64,000 nt of DNA from Paenibacillus vini (lineage in GTDB: Bacteria; Bacillota; Bacilli; Paenibacillales; Paenibacillaceae), in the NCBI RefSeq assembly GCF_018403325.1, contig NZ_BOSL01000012.1, positions 1 through 64,000 on the forward strand, read 5' to 3'. Under the pieces are notes generated by a model. That model searched no databases. It saw only the letters and a program-made list of their open reading frames with translations, and was not told where the DNA came from. Positions 51,560 through 59,901 of this stretch are shown here, piece after piece (position 1 is the first letter of the stretch; each line of letters starts with the position of its first letter). The translations under genes were made by a program, and so were the position numbers.

Positions 51560-52366
51560 ATGAAATGGTTTTATCGGATCTTTTCCATGTTCATGGCCGT
51601 GCTGTTTGCTTTTCCGCTAGTTTGGATGCTCGTAGTTTCCGTGAAAAAAGAAGGCATGAAAATCACGTCCGTCGTGGACTGGTTCACGCCCCCTTATTCC
51701 TTCGCGGTCTATCATGAAATCATCACCGGTACGAAATTGATCAACTGGTCATGGAACAGCTTTTTTATTGCGATATGTGTGACTCTGCTGACGCTGATTA
51801 TCGCTGCGATGGCGGGGTTTGCGATGTCAAAGGTTCCGTTCCGCTACAGAACTTTTATGTTTTTCTTCATCTTGGCCGGGCTGCTTATTCCTGGGGAAGC
51901 GATTCTCATTCCGCTGTACCAGGTCGCCAAAGATATGGGGATTCTGAATTCATACATGGGTCTGATATTTCCCGCGCTGGCTTCACCCTTTGCGATTATC
52001 GTGTTAAAAAGCTTCTTTGACGGAATCCCGAACGACCTGCTGGAAAGCGTTCAGATCGACGGAGGAGGCATCTGGCGGATTTTTCTCAATATCATGCTGC
52101 CGCTTACCCGTCCCGCGCTCGTATCGATCGCAATTCTGACGTTTATCGGCTCCTGGAACAATTTCCTCTGGCCGTTCCTGTCGGTTACCGACGATAACCT
52201 GTTCACGCTGCCGATGGGGATTCCTACCTTGATGAATCAGTACACGGAAGATTACGTGAAGCCGATGGTGATCAATACCGTAGCTTCCTTGCCGATCATG
52301 CTTCTGTTCCTGATTTTCGAGCGTCAGATTATTAAAGGAGTCAGCCTGTCGGGAATTAAAGGATGA
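51560..52366 (+). CDS. sugar ABC transporter permease (MalG-type)
   Basis: A 268-residue permease with six spans; EAA loop ESVQIDGGGIWRIFLNIMLP and the signature IIVLKSFFDGIPNDLL. It starts 3 bases after the first permease. The stop overlaps the next gene (ATGA at 52363). Confidence 0.92.
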   Translation: MKWFYRIFSMFMAVLFAFPLVWMLVVSVKKEGMKITSVVDWFTPPYSFAVYHEIITGTKLINWSWNSFFIAICVTLLTLIIAAMAGFAMSKVPFRYRTFMFFFILAGLLIPGEAILIPLYQVAKDMGILNSYMGLIFPALASPFAIIVLKSFFDGIPNDLLESVQIDGGGIWRIFLNIMLPLTRPALVSIAILTFIGSWNNFLWPFLSVTDDNLFTLPMGIPTLMNQYTEDYVKPMVINTVASLPIMLLFLIFERQIIKGVSLSGIKG

Positions 52367-53415
52367 GTGGAGGAGCAACGGTTGTGGCTGTGCGTCAGCG
52401 TGAAAGAGCGATCGATATTTTTAAGGGTCTGCTGGTGCTCGGAATGGTGTATTGCCATACCCTGCAATTTTTCAGTGATCCGATGATTTTCCCGCAGGGG
52501 CAGAAATGGATTGAGTTCATTAACTTAATCACCTTCTCGGGATTTGTATTCAGCTTCGGTTATGTGTGCCAGCTGGCATATTATAACAAGGCGTTCTCGG
52601 AGGTCTGGCACCGCATGCTCGCAACGGCGTTCAAAACCTTGTTGGCTTTTTATATTTCCGGGACAGCCTTTCGATTGTTTATCGATCAACGGCCGCTGGA
52701 ATGGAAGACGATCAGACCGATTTTGCTGCTGAACGATATGCCGGGCTGGTCCGAATTTCTGGCTTCATTTACTTATTTAATCGTGCTGGGGCTGCTGTTG
52801 TTTGTACCCTTAAAATGGCTGGTCGGGCGAAAATGGACCGGATTCACGGCGGCGGGACTTCTGCTTCTCACCACATGGATTCCTTATGGATCGATTCATG
52901 AGCCGATATGGGCTCCGCTCTTTGGAACCAGGGACTTCGCCTCTTTTCCGGTGGTGCAATATTTCCCGTATTATTTGCTAGGCATGCTGTTTGCCCGGTA
53001 CCGCATCGGCTTTGACTGGAGGATTCTGGCAGGCTCGGCGCTTGCATCCGGCGCGTTTGTCTGGAGGTGGCTCTCGAACCCTGAGACCTCGTTGCCTGAA
53101 CGTTTTCCGCCATCGGTTTGGTGGATCCTCGGTCCTGCTCTGGTGCTGTACGGTTATTATCTTCTGTCCCGGTTGATGGAGAAATATCCCTTGCCGTTTG
53201 TCCCGCTGGAGGCCATGGGTCGAAATGTACTTTGGTTTCTGGTGATGAGCAATGTGCTCATCTTCGCATTGAAAAATAATCAGCCATTGTTGCTGGCGGG
53301 ATTGCTGGATGCATTGTGGATGGAACTGGGACTGCTGGCCGTCATCGGGTACGGCATATGGATTATTACCAAACCTGCGCGCCGCGCTACTTCAAACCAT
53401 GACACAAAAATATAA
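52363..53415 (+). CDS. membrane acyltransferase-like protein
   Basis: A 350-residue protein with about ten hydrophobic spans. The N terminus RERAIDIFKGLLVLGMVYCHTL has the Arg-Asp-Gly-His spacing of acyltransferase-3/DUF1624-type membrane proteins. Such proteins transfer acetyl groups to sugars across the membrane. It is translationally coupled to the second permease, an unusual partner. The assignment rests on the N-terminal motif and topology. Confidence 0.65.
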   Translation: MSGGATVVAVRQRERAIDIFKGLLVLGMVYCHTLQFFSDPMIFPQGQKWIEFINLITFSGFVFSFGYVCQLAYYNKAFSEVWHRMLATAFKTLLAFYISGTAFRLFIDQRPLEWKTIRPILLLNDMPGWSEFLASFTYLIVLGLLLFVPLKWLVGRKWTGFTAAGLLLLTTWIPYGSIHEPIWAPLFGTRDFASFPVVQYFPYYLLGMLFARYRIGFDWRILAGSALASGAFVWRWLSNPETSLPERFPPSVWWILGPALVLYGYYLLSRLMEKYPLPFVPLEAMGRNVLWFLVMSNVLIFALKNNQPLLLAGLLDALWMELGLLAVIGYGIWIITKPARRATSNHDTKI

Positions 53416-53442
53416 CAACGGGATAAAGAAGGAGTAGAAGCT

Positions 53443-55206
53443 ATGACTGACCAACTGCTACGCAATGAATATCCCCGTCCGCAATTTGTCCGTGAGGAAT
53501 GGATGAGCTTAAACGGGGAATGGGATTTTGATTACGACGATCAGGGGATCGGCGAGCGGGAAGCTTGGTACGAAGAACAACATGATTTCACCAGCAAAAT
53601 CATCGTGCCGTTCTGTTACCAAAGCCGGTTAAGCGGAATCGGCGATACGGCATTTCATGATACGGTATGGTATCGCAAAGTATTTTCCGTACCTGAAGCT
53701 TATAGAAAAGGCAGACTGCTGCTTCATTTCGGCGCCGTCGATTATGAGGCGAAGGTATGGGTGAACGGCAAACTGGTAGCTCTTCATGAAGGCGGCCACA
53801 CCCCGTTCCATGCCGATATTACGGATGTTCTTGCCGAAGGCGATAATACCGTCGTTGTGAAGGCAGTTGACCACAGCCGGGATGTGACACTGCCGCGGGG
53901 CAAACAATTTTGGGAAGAAAAATCCGCAGGAATCTTCTATACGCGCACTACCGGCATCTGGCAGAGCGTATGGCTTGAGCCGGTTTCGGATACCTATATC
54001 GGACGAATTCGCCTGACCCCGGATATCGACGTCAATGATATCGCATTGGACGTTTTTCTGTCCGGCTATCGCCCGGGCGCACTAGTCGGCATTAAAGTGG
54101 CTGTCACTTTTAACGGTGAATTTGTAGCGGAAGATACGTTCTCGTTTAGACATGAGTCGGCCAGCCGGCGCATTCATCTCGAAGATTTCAACGATCATGG
54201 GCTGGGACGCTGGTGGACCCCCGAGAAACCGAACTTATACGATCTGGAATTGACCTTGAGCGTGGACGGCGTAGTTGCCGATACGGTAAGCAGTTATTTC
54301 GGAATGCGAAAAATATCTATTGAAGACGGAAAGCTACTGCTGAATAACCGGACTTATTTCATGAAAATGGTACTCGACCAAGGCTACTTCCCGGAGGGGA
54401 TCCTGACCGCCCCGAGTGATGACGACCTGCGCCGGGACGTGGAATTGACCAAGGAGATGGGTTTTAACGGTGCACGCAAGCATCAAAAAATCGAAGATCC
54501 GCGTTATTTGTACTGGGCGGACCGGCTGGGCTTGCTGGTTTGGGGCGAAATGGCGAACGCCTACCAGTTCTCCGGGCCTTATGTGGCACGCATCACGAAG
54601 GAATGGATTCAGGCGGTGGAGCGGGATTATAACCATCCTTGCATCGTCGCATGGGTACCGCTTAATGAGAGCTGGGGCGTGCCCAACATTCTGGTCGACA
54701 AGCAGCAGCAACAGCACGCCTTATCGCTCTACCATATGACCAAGTCGCTGGATCTGACGCGCCCGGTCATCTCCAATGACGGCTGGGAGCTGGTCAACAC
54801 GGATTTGGTGACCGTCCATGATTATGAATGGCGGCGCGAAGTGCTGACGGACCGCTATGCGACTAAGGAGGCGGCGCTGAGCGCTCAACCGGGGAACCGC
54901 TGGATTATGGTTCCGGGCTTCCCTTATTCGGGCCAGCCGATTCTCGCAACCGAGTTTGGAGGGATTTCCTTCAAGAAGAATGAGTGGGAAGGTTGGGGAT
55001 ATTCCGGCGCGGTGAATGAAGAGGACTTTACGGAGCGGCTCCGAAATGTCGTAGAGCCGATGCTGCAATCGCCGATCATTCAAGGGTTCTGTTATACGCA
55101 ATTCACCGATGTGGAACAGGAGATTAACGGCCTGCTGACCTACGATCGGAAGCCGAAGCTTCCGCTGGAGACGATCCGCGCAATCGTAGAGGGAACCCGA
55201 AAATAA
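53443..55206 (+). CDS. GH2-family glycoside hydrolase (short, 587 aa)
   Basis: A 587-residue cytoplasmic GH2 enzyme: sugar-binding jelly roll (about 10-180), Ig-like domain (about 185-290) and TIM barrel (about 290-585). Acid/base Glu409 in PLNESWG and nucleophile Glu504 in ATEFGG. It lacks the C-terminal domains of the 922-residue paralogue and is more like a minimal beta-glucuronidase-type GH2. AAGGAGTAG precedes the ATG. Substrate unknown. Confidence 0.9.
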   Translation: MTDQLLRNEYPRPQFVREEWMSLNGEWDFDYDDQGIGEREAWYEEQHDFTSKIIVPFCYQSRLSGIGDTAFHDTVWYRKVFSVPEAYRKGRLLLHFGAVDYEAKVWVNGKLVALHEGGHTPFHADITDVLAEGDNTVVVKAVDHSRDVTLPRGKQFWEEKSAGIFYTRTTGIWQSVWLEPVSDTYIGRIRLTPDIDVNDIALDVFLSGYRPGALVGIKVAVTFNGEFVAEDTFSFRHESASRRIHLEDFNDHGLGRWWTPEKPNLYDLELTLSVDGVVADTVSSYFGMRKISIEDGKLLLNNRTYFMKMVLDQGYFPEGILTAPSDDDLRRDVELTKEMGFNGARKHQKIEDPRYLYWADRLGLLVWGEMANAYQFSGPYVARITKEWIQAVERDYNHPCIVAWVPLNESWGVPNILVDKQQQQHALSLYHMTKSLDLTRPVISNDGWELVNTDLVTVHDYEWRREVLTDRYATKEAALSAQPGNRWIMVPGFPYSGQPILATEFGGISFKKNEWEGWGYSGAVNEEDFTERLRNVVEPMLQSPIIQGFCYTQFTDVEQEINGLLTYDRKPKLPLETIRAIVEGTRK

Positions 55207-55210
55207 TTTA

Positions 55211-55251
55211 AAAACGGCAGATGACGTTATCCGTCGGTTCTGCCGTTTTTT
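55211..55251 (+). terminator. terminator after the short GH2 gene
   Basis: AAAACGGCAG at 55211-55220 pairs with CTGCCGTTTT at 55240-55249, followed by TT. Confidence 0.85.
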
Positions 55252-55302
55252 CTTGAGAGACGGAGAGCTTTCGCGGGGTTATTTTGAAAGGGGAGAGTGG
55301 TT

Positions 55303-57819
55303 GTGCGTTTGGGAAAATGGTTGATGATCATGCTGCTGTTAGTAACAGCGGCCTGCTCGCCTGTGGAACGGGAGCCGGTCCGGACATGGAGCAATCCCGT
55401 GTCATTAGCGGATGAATGGGAAGAGTACGGGCTGGGTGATCCTTTTATTTTCTCGTTCAATGGATATTATTACTTGTACGTAAGCACGCGGGATACCGAC
55501 GCAGGGATTAAAGTATGGAGCTCGCCGGATTTGGCGGATTGGACCTATCGCGGATTGTGTACGGAAGATCTCCTTACGGCGGCGGCGTATGCCCCTGAGG
55601 TCCGATATTGGAACGGCAAATTTTATATGTATACTTCTCCGGCCGGAAACGGCCATTATGTGCTAGAAAGCGATTCGCCTGTCGGACCTTTCCGGGTGGT
55701 AACGGGCAATTTCGGAAGAACGATCGATGCATCGACCTTTGTGGACGACGACGGCAGCTGGTACTTCTATTATGCCGGAACCGGCGGCATCGATGCCGCC
55801 CCGATGGATTCCCCGCTGTCCGTAACGGCTCCCGGCTCGCCCACCGGAGCCTATATGGATGGCTGGACCGAAGGGCCGACGGTATTCAAAAGAAACGGCT
55901 TGTATTTCATGACCTATACCGGGAATCATGTTTTCAGCAACGGGTACCGGATTGACGCGGCGGTCAGCGAATCGCCCCTGGGACCGTTCGAGCCGTTTCA
56001 AGGTAACCCTGTGTTGATCAGGACGGAAGGGAAGACGGTCGGACTCGGCCATAACTCGCTCGTAACGGGACCGGATCTCGATTCCATGTACATGATCTAT
56101 CATAACCTGGAGGGTCCAGGTATTGTCGGGCCGCTGCGGCATATGAACATGGACCGGCTCTTCTGGAACGGGAACGGCTTCGCGGTGGCCGGGCCGACGG
56201 ACACGCCGCAGCCGGCTCCGGCTCTGCCCGCGTTTGCCGACCGGTTCGAACGGGATAAGCTCGGCAAGTCCTGGATGGCATCCCGCAAAGGCGACTGGAC
56301 GGTCGATCCTGGCAAAGGCGCTGGCGTCCGGACTGCGGATGCATCCGGCATAGCCATGCTGCGGACGAAGTCCAAGACCGAGCCGGGGTATACGGCGGAG
56401 TTCCACGTTCGCGCGGAGAGCGAAGCGAAGGCGGAAGCCCGGGTCGGGGCCGTGTTCTCGTATCGCGATGAACAAAATTACGGCACCGTCTGGCTGAATC
56501 CGGCGGCGGGCCGAATGGAAGTGACCGAACTGTCCGGCGGGAAAGAGCAGGTTCTTGGCGAAGCCGATCTGCCTGCGGACTTTGACTATAGCCAGTGGCA
56601 TAAGATCCGGATCGAGCATGCCACCGCCGGGGATGCCGGGAGCGGCGGACACGCCAATCTGCGCGTTTATGTTGACGAAATGCAGAAATACGCCGGTTCG
56701 TCGGCGACGGATGGAGGCTCCATCGGTTATGCGGCTTCAGGTTTAGATGCGCGTTTTGGCTATATTGCTTATAGCAATGACGTGAACGGCAGCAGCGACT
56801 GGTGGTCTTATCAGCCGCTTCCGGGTCAGGTGCAGGCAGTTCACTTTGAGGAAGGTGAAGAGGGCAAAGCCTATAAGGCCGTTAAAAAAGTGGAAGGTGG
56901 CAGCGCGTCTCCTTATCGCCCCGAAACCTTGAGTATGGAGAGCAATGAAGCCGGCGGCTATGTTTTGTCCGGGTTGCAGGAGAGGGAATGGGCGAATTAC
57001 CTGGTGAATGTGGATGAAGCCGGGAGATACTCAATTCATTTTCGAATTCGACCTATGACAGAGAGCGCAACATTAAAATTAATCAGTGAAGATGATGAGG
57101 AGATTGCAACGTTTGAGGCGACCCAGGAGAAAGCGGGAGAATGGCAGACGGTTTCCGCGCAGGGCGTAGAGTTGCCTGCGGGACAACAACGTTGGAGGCT
57201 GGAAATCACGGCGGGAACTTTGGACTTGGACTGGTTCCGGGCGGAGCGTTACCAGGCTGTAGAGACATGGGAGGACAACTTTGATGACGGAAACGACTTT
57301 GGATGGACCCGGTTTGAAGGCATGTGGTCCGTGAAGGACGAGGAATTGCGGGCATCATCGGTGTCGCCTGCCAAATCGTTGACCGGCGAACCCGGTTGGT
57401 CCGATTATTCGGTTGAGGCGGATCTGCAGATGATGGAGAATACGGGCCGCGCCGGACTGCTCATTCGCGCCTCGGAGCCTGCCAACGGACTTGATCAGAA
57501 TCAGAACCGGTCCGATTTCGTCCGCGGGTATTACGTATATGCCGATGCAGAAGGCTTGCATCTCGATAAAATCAACTATGCCACCGCCTCATTAATCAGC
57601 GTGCCTTGGGGAACGAACCTCCCCGGAGCGGACAGCAAGCTTCATTTAAAAGTATTTGCGCGAGGCGCAACGATCGAAGTTTATGCGGGAGAATCCAGCC
57701 AACCGGTTCTCACTTATACCGATCGCAGTGCCGATCCGTATCTTCAGGGGCGCATCGGCCTGCAAAGCTCGGATGTCGCGGTCCGAATTGACCGGGTGAA
57801 GGTCGAGCCGTTACAGTAA
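55303..57819 (+). CDS. secreted GH43 lipoprotein with accessory binding domains
   Basis: An 838-residue exported enzyme. Signal peptide with lipobox VTAAC (Cys at about residue 18), so it is anchored outside the membrane. GH43 propeller about 25-305 (catalytic GLGDPF; acid in WTEGPTVFK). Laminin-G/DUF1080-like domain about 325-505, CBM6-like domain about 515-640 (DLDWFRAER ending) and a second laminin-G-like domain about 645-838. GTG 55303 is chosen because GGGGAG at 55290-55295 fits it best; GTG 55297 is possible. Confidence 0.85.
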   Translation: MRLGKWLMIMLLLVTAACSPVEREPVRTWSNPVSLADEWEEYGLGDPFIFSFNGYYYLYVSTRDTDAGIKVWSSPDLADWTYRGLCTEDLLTAAAYAPEVRYWNGKFYMYTSPAGNGHYVLESDSPVGPFRVVTGNFGRTIDASTFVDDDGSWYFYYAGTGGIDAAPMDSPLSVTAPGSPTGAYMDGWTEGPTVFKRNGLYFMTYTGNHVFSNGYRIDAAVSESPLGPFEPFQGNPVLIRTEGKTVGLGHNSLVTGPDLDSMYMIYHNLEGPGIVGPLRHMNMDRLFWNGNGFAVAGPTDTPQPAPALPAFADRFERDKLGKSWMASRKGDWTVDPGKGAGVRTADASGIAMLRTKSKTEPGYTAEFHVRAESEAKAEARVGAVFSYRDEQNYGTVWLNPAAGRMEVTELSGGKEQVLGEADLPADFDYSQWHKIRIEHATAGDAGSGGHANLRVYVDEMQKYAGSSATDGGSIGYAASGLDARFGYIAYSNDVNGSSDWWSYQPLPGQVQAVHFEEGEEGKAYKAVKKVEGGSASPYRPETLSMESNEAGGYVLSGLQEREWANYLVNVDEAGRYSIHFRIRPMTESATLKLISEDDEEIATFEATQEKAGEWQTVSAQGVELPAGQQRWRLEITAGTLDLDWFRAERYQAVETWEDNFDDGNDFGWTRFEGMWSVKDEELRASSVSPAKSLTGEPGWSDYSVEADLQMMENTGRAGLLIRASEPANGLDQNQNRSDFVRGYYVYADAEGLHLDKINYATASLISVPWGTNLPGADSKLHLKVFARGATIEVYAGESSQPVLTYTDRSADPYLQGRIGLQSSDVAVRIDRVKVEPLQ

Positions 57820-57874
57820 AGACAGGTTAATAGTAACGGTAAGCTAATTTTACGGAAACGCAAGGAGGACAACT

Positions 57875-58738
57875 ATGAACAGACCGGAAAGAAAAGGAGC
57901 CTCACTGATCAGCGAAGTAAACCGGACCAATGTCCCTTACGGAACTTTGGCTATTTGGTTCCTTGGACAAGAGAGCGTGATTGTTAAAGGGGACGGAATA
58001 ACGGTTTATATTGATCCCTATGTATCGGATTATCTGGACAAAGACGGGCCGGCACGCTCCTATCCGGCGCCAATCGTTCCGGAGGATATCGTAGGGGCGG
58101 ACCTCTGTCTGATTACACATGAGCACGAGGATCATATGGATGCGGGGACGCTGCCGATTTTTCACGAGCAAAACGGTGGAGCGCCGATCATGGCACCGGC
58201 TTGCTGCAAGGAGCCTTTGCTTCGCATGGGCGTAAAGGAATCGCAAATCCTGGTGGCGGATAACAGCCGGCAGACCGAGCTGTTATCCAAGCTGGAAATC
58301 ACGGTGCTCCCCGCCGCTCACGAACAATTGGAGCAGGACGGAGACGGGTTCCATCGCAGCGTGGGATACGTTCTCAAGCTGAATGGCGTAACGTTGTATC
58401 ACGCGGGGGATACGGTAATTTATCCGGGGCTCGTGGAACAGCTTGAGAAGATTAAGCCCGATGTAGCCATGCTGCCCATCAACGGTCGGGACTTTTTCCG
58501 CCGGGAGCGCGGCATCGTCGGTAATATGAATTACCGGGAAGCCGCCGAACTGGCCGTCAGAATCGGCGCTGAAACCGCGATTCCGTTGCATTATGACGTG
58601 TTTGCGCGCAATGCGGAGAAGCCGGGGAACTTCGTGGATTATATGTATGAGCATTTTCCGGAGCAGAAAATCCACGTCATGGCCCGGGGAGAACGGTTCG
58701 TGTACGTATCCGGGCAGGCATTTCTGGACCGTGACTAA
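57875..58738 (+). CDS. metallo-beta-lactamase-fold hydrolase (UlaG-like)
   Basis: A 287-residue metal hydrolase. HxHxDH motif in THEHEDHMD, further ligand His in PAAHEQL, Asp in HAGDTVIYPG and His in IPLHYDV. The UlaG group includes L-ascorbate-6-phosphate lactonase; other members act on phosphorylated sugars or lactones. CAAGGAGG lies upstream at 57860-57867. Probably an intracellular step in the pathway fed by this locus. Confidence 0.82.
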   Translation: MNRPERKGASLISEVNRTNVPYGTLAIWFLGQESVIVKGDGITVYIDPYVSDYLDKDGPARSYPAPIVPEDIVGADLCLITHEHEDHMDAGTLPIFHEQNGGAPIMAPACCKEPLLRMGVKESQILVADNSRQTELLSKLEITVLPAAHEQLEQDGDGFHRSVGYVLKLNGVTLYHAGDTVIYPGLVEQLEKIKPDVAMLPINGRDFFRRERGIVGNMNYREAAELAVRIGAETAIPLHYDVFARNAEKPGNFVDYMYEHFPEQKIHVMARGERFVYVSGQAFLDRD

Positions 58739-58762
58739 AGGACATAGGGAGAGACAAAATCG

Positions 58763-59764
58763 ATGAGCACATCAGAATTTCAAGCATATGAGGGCGAGTA
58801 TCAGGGAGAGAGAGCGATTTGGCTGAAAGCGGACCGTTATGAAGCGGCGCTGCTCCCAGCCATCGGCGGTAATTTGATCGCGTTTCGGGATGCGGAACGC
58901 GGAATGAAGTTTTTGCATGAGCCCGGTCCGGAGGAAATGGAGTCCTTCAAAAACCGGCCGATGATTCACGGAATTCCCGTGTTATTTCCGCCGAACCGAT
59001 ATGAAGACGGACGTTTTCCGTGGGATGGTAAGGTTCATGAGTTTCCCGTCAATGAAAGTGCGACCGGCAACCATCTACACGGTTTTCTGTACAACATTCC
59101 CTGGCAGGTGGAGGAGTTCGGACATACCGAAAGGGAGAGCTTCGTATCCGTTTCGGTTACCGTAGACGAACGGCATGAATCGTATCGCTATTTTCCTTAT
59201 AAATATAAGGTTCGGCTTCGGTATGGCCTGAGTGCGTACGGTCTTTCCCAGCAGGTTATGGTGGTTAATGAAGGCAGCGAGAAGATGCCTTGCTTGTTGG
59301 CGTTCCACACCTCGGTGAATGCGCCGTTTGCCGATGGAAGCGCGGCTGCGGACTATCGTCTGAAGCTGACGATCGGAGAGCGGTGGGAGCTGAATGAACG
59401 GATGCTGCCTACCGGCGAGTTTCAGCCATTGACCGATCAGGAATTGCTGATGCAAGGCGCAGGCGTTTATCCTTTCTTCGAAAGCATGGACAATCATTAT
59501 ACCTCCACGGCCCAAAACGGCCGAAACCGGATGGAGCTGACCGATCTGAGCCGGCAAATTACGCTGGTTTATGATGTGGGGACATCCTACAAACAGTGGA
59601 TGATTTGGAACAATGGGGCAAAGGAAGGCTTTTTCTGCCCCGAGCCGCAGATCAACCTGGTAAACGCTCCGCATGTGGATCTGCCTGCAGACGAAATCGG
59701 ACTCTTTAGTTTAGAACCGGGCGAGATTTGGGAGGAGAGCAGCCGCTTGTACGTGCGGGGATAG
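58763..59764 (+). CDS. aldose 1-epimerase-like protein
   Basis: A 333-residue beta-sandwich protein of the galactose-mutarotase fold. Signatures are LLPAIGGNLIAFRDAERGMK, HGIPVLFPPNRYEDG and GNHLHGF with the catalytic His; the acid is in FFCPEPQINLVNAP. It catalyses anomer interconversion of an aldose, substrate unknown. It ends the operon. AGGGAGAG before the ATG. Confidence 0.85.
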   Translation: MSTSEFQAYEGEYQGERAIWLKADRYEAALLPAIGGNLIAFRDAERGMKFLHEPGPEEMESFKNRPMIHGIPVLFPPNRYEDGRFPWDGKVHEFPVNESATGNHLHGFLYNIPWQVEEFGHTERESFVSVSVTVDERHESYRYFPYKYKVRLRYGLSAYGLSQQVMVVNEGSEKMPCLLAFHTSVNAPFADGSAAADYRLKLTIGERWELNERMLPTGEFQPLTDQELLMQGAGVYPFFESMDNHYTSTAQNGRNRMELTDLSRQITLVYDVGTSYKQWMIWNNGAKEGFFCPEPQINLVNAPHVDLPADEIGLFSLEPGEIWEESSRLYVRG

Positions 59765-59846
59765 GCGGGATACGGTTGTTTGACAGCAAGTTTAGAATGC
59801 CTGATTTTGATGGGCGCACCTGTTTCAAGTGGGTCCTCTAATACAA

Positions 59847-59886
59847 AACACTCCCTTGACCGTGCTGGTCAGGGGAGTGTTTTTTA
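59847..59886. terminator. bidirectional terminator between the epimerase and GH16 genes
   Basis: AACACTCCCTTGACC at 59847-59861 pairs with GGTCAGGGGAGTGTT at 59867-59881. T runs exist on the plus strand and, less so, on the minus strand. Confidence 0.85.
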
Positions 59887-59901
59887 CTAATAGTTTTCGC
59901 T

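Noticed and set aside
55663-56652. 329-codon frame antisense to the GH43 lipoprotein
   Set aside because: Shadow of the GH43 and laminin-G-like domains.
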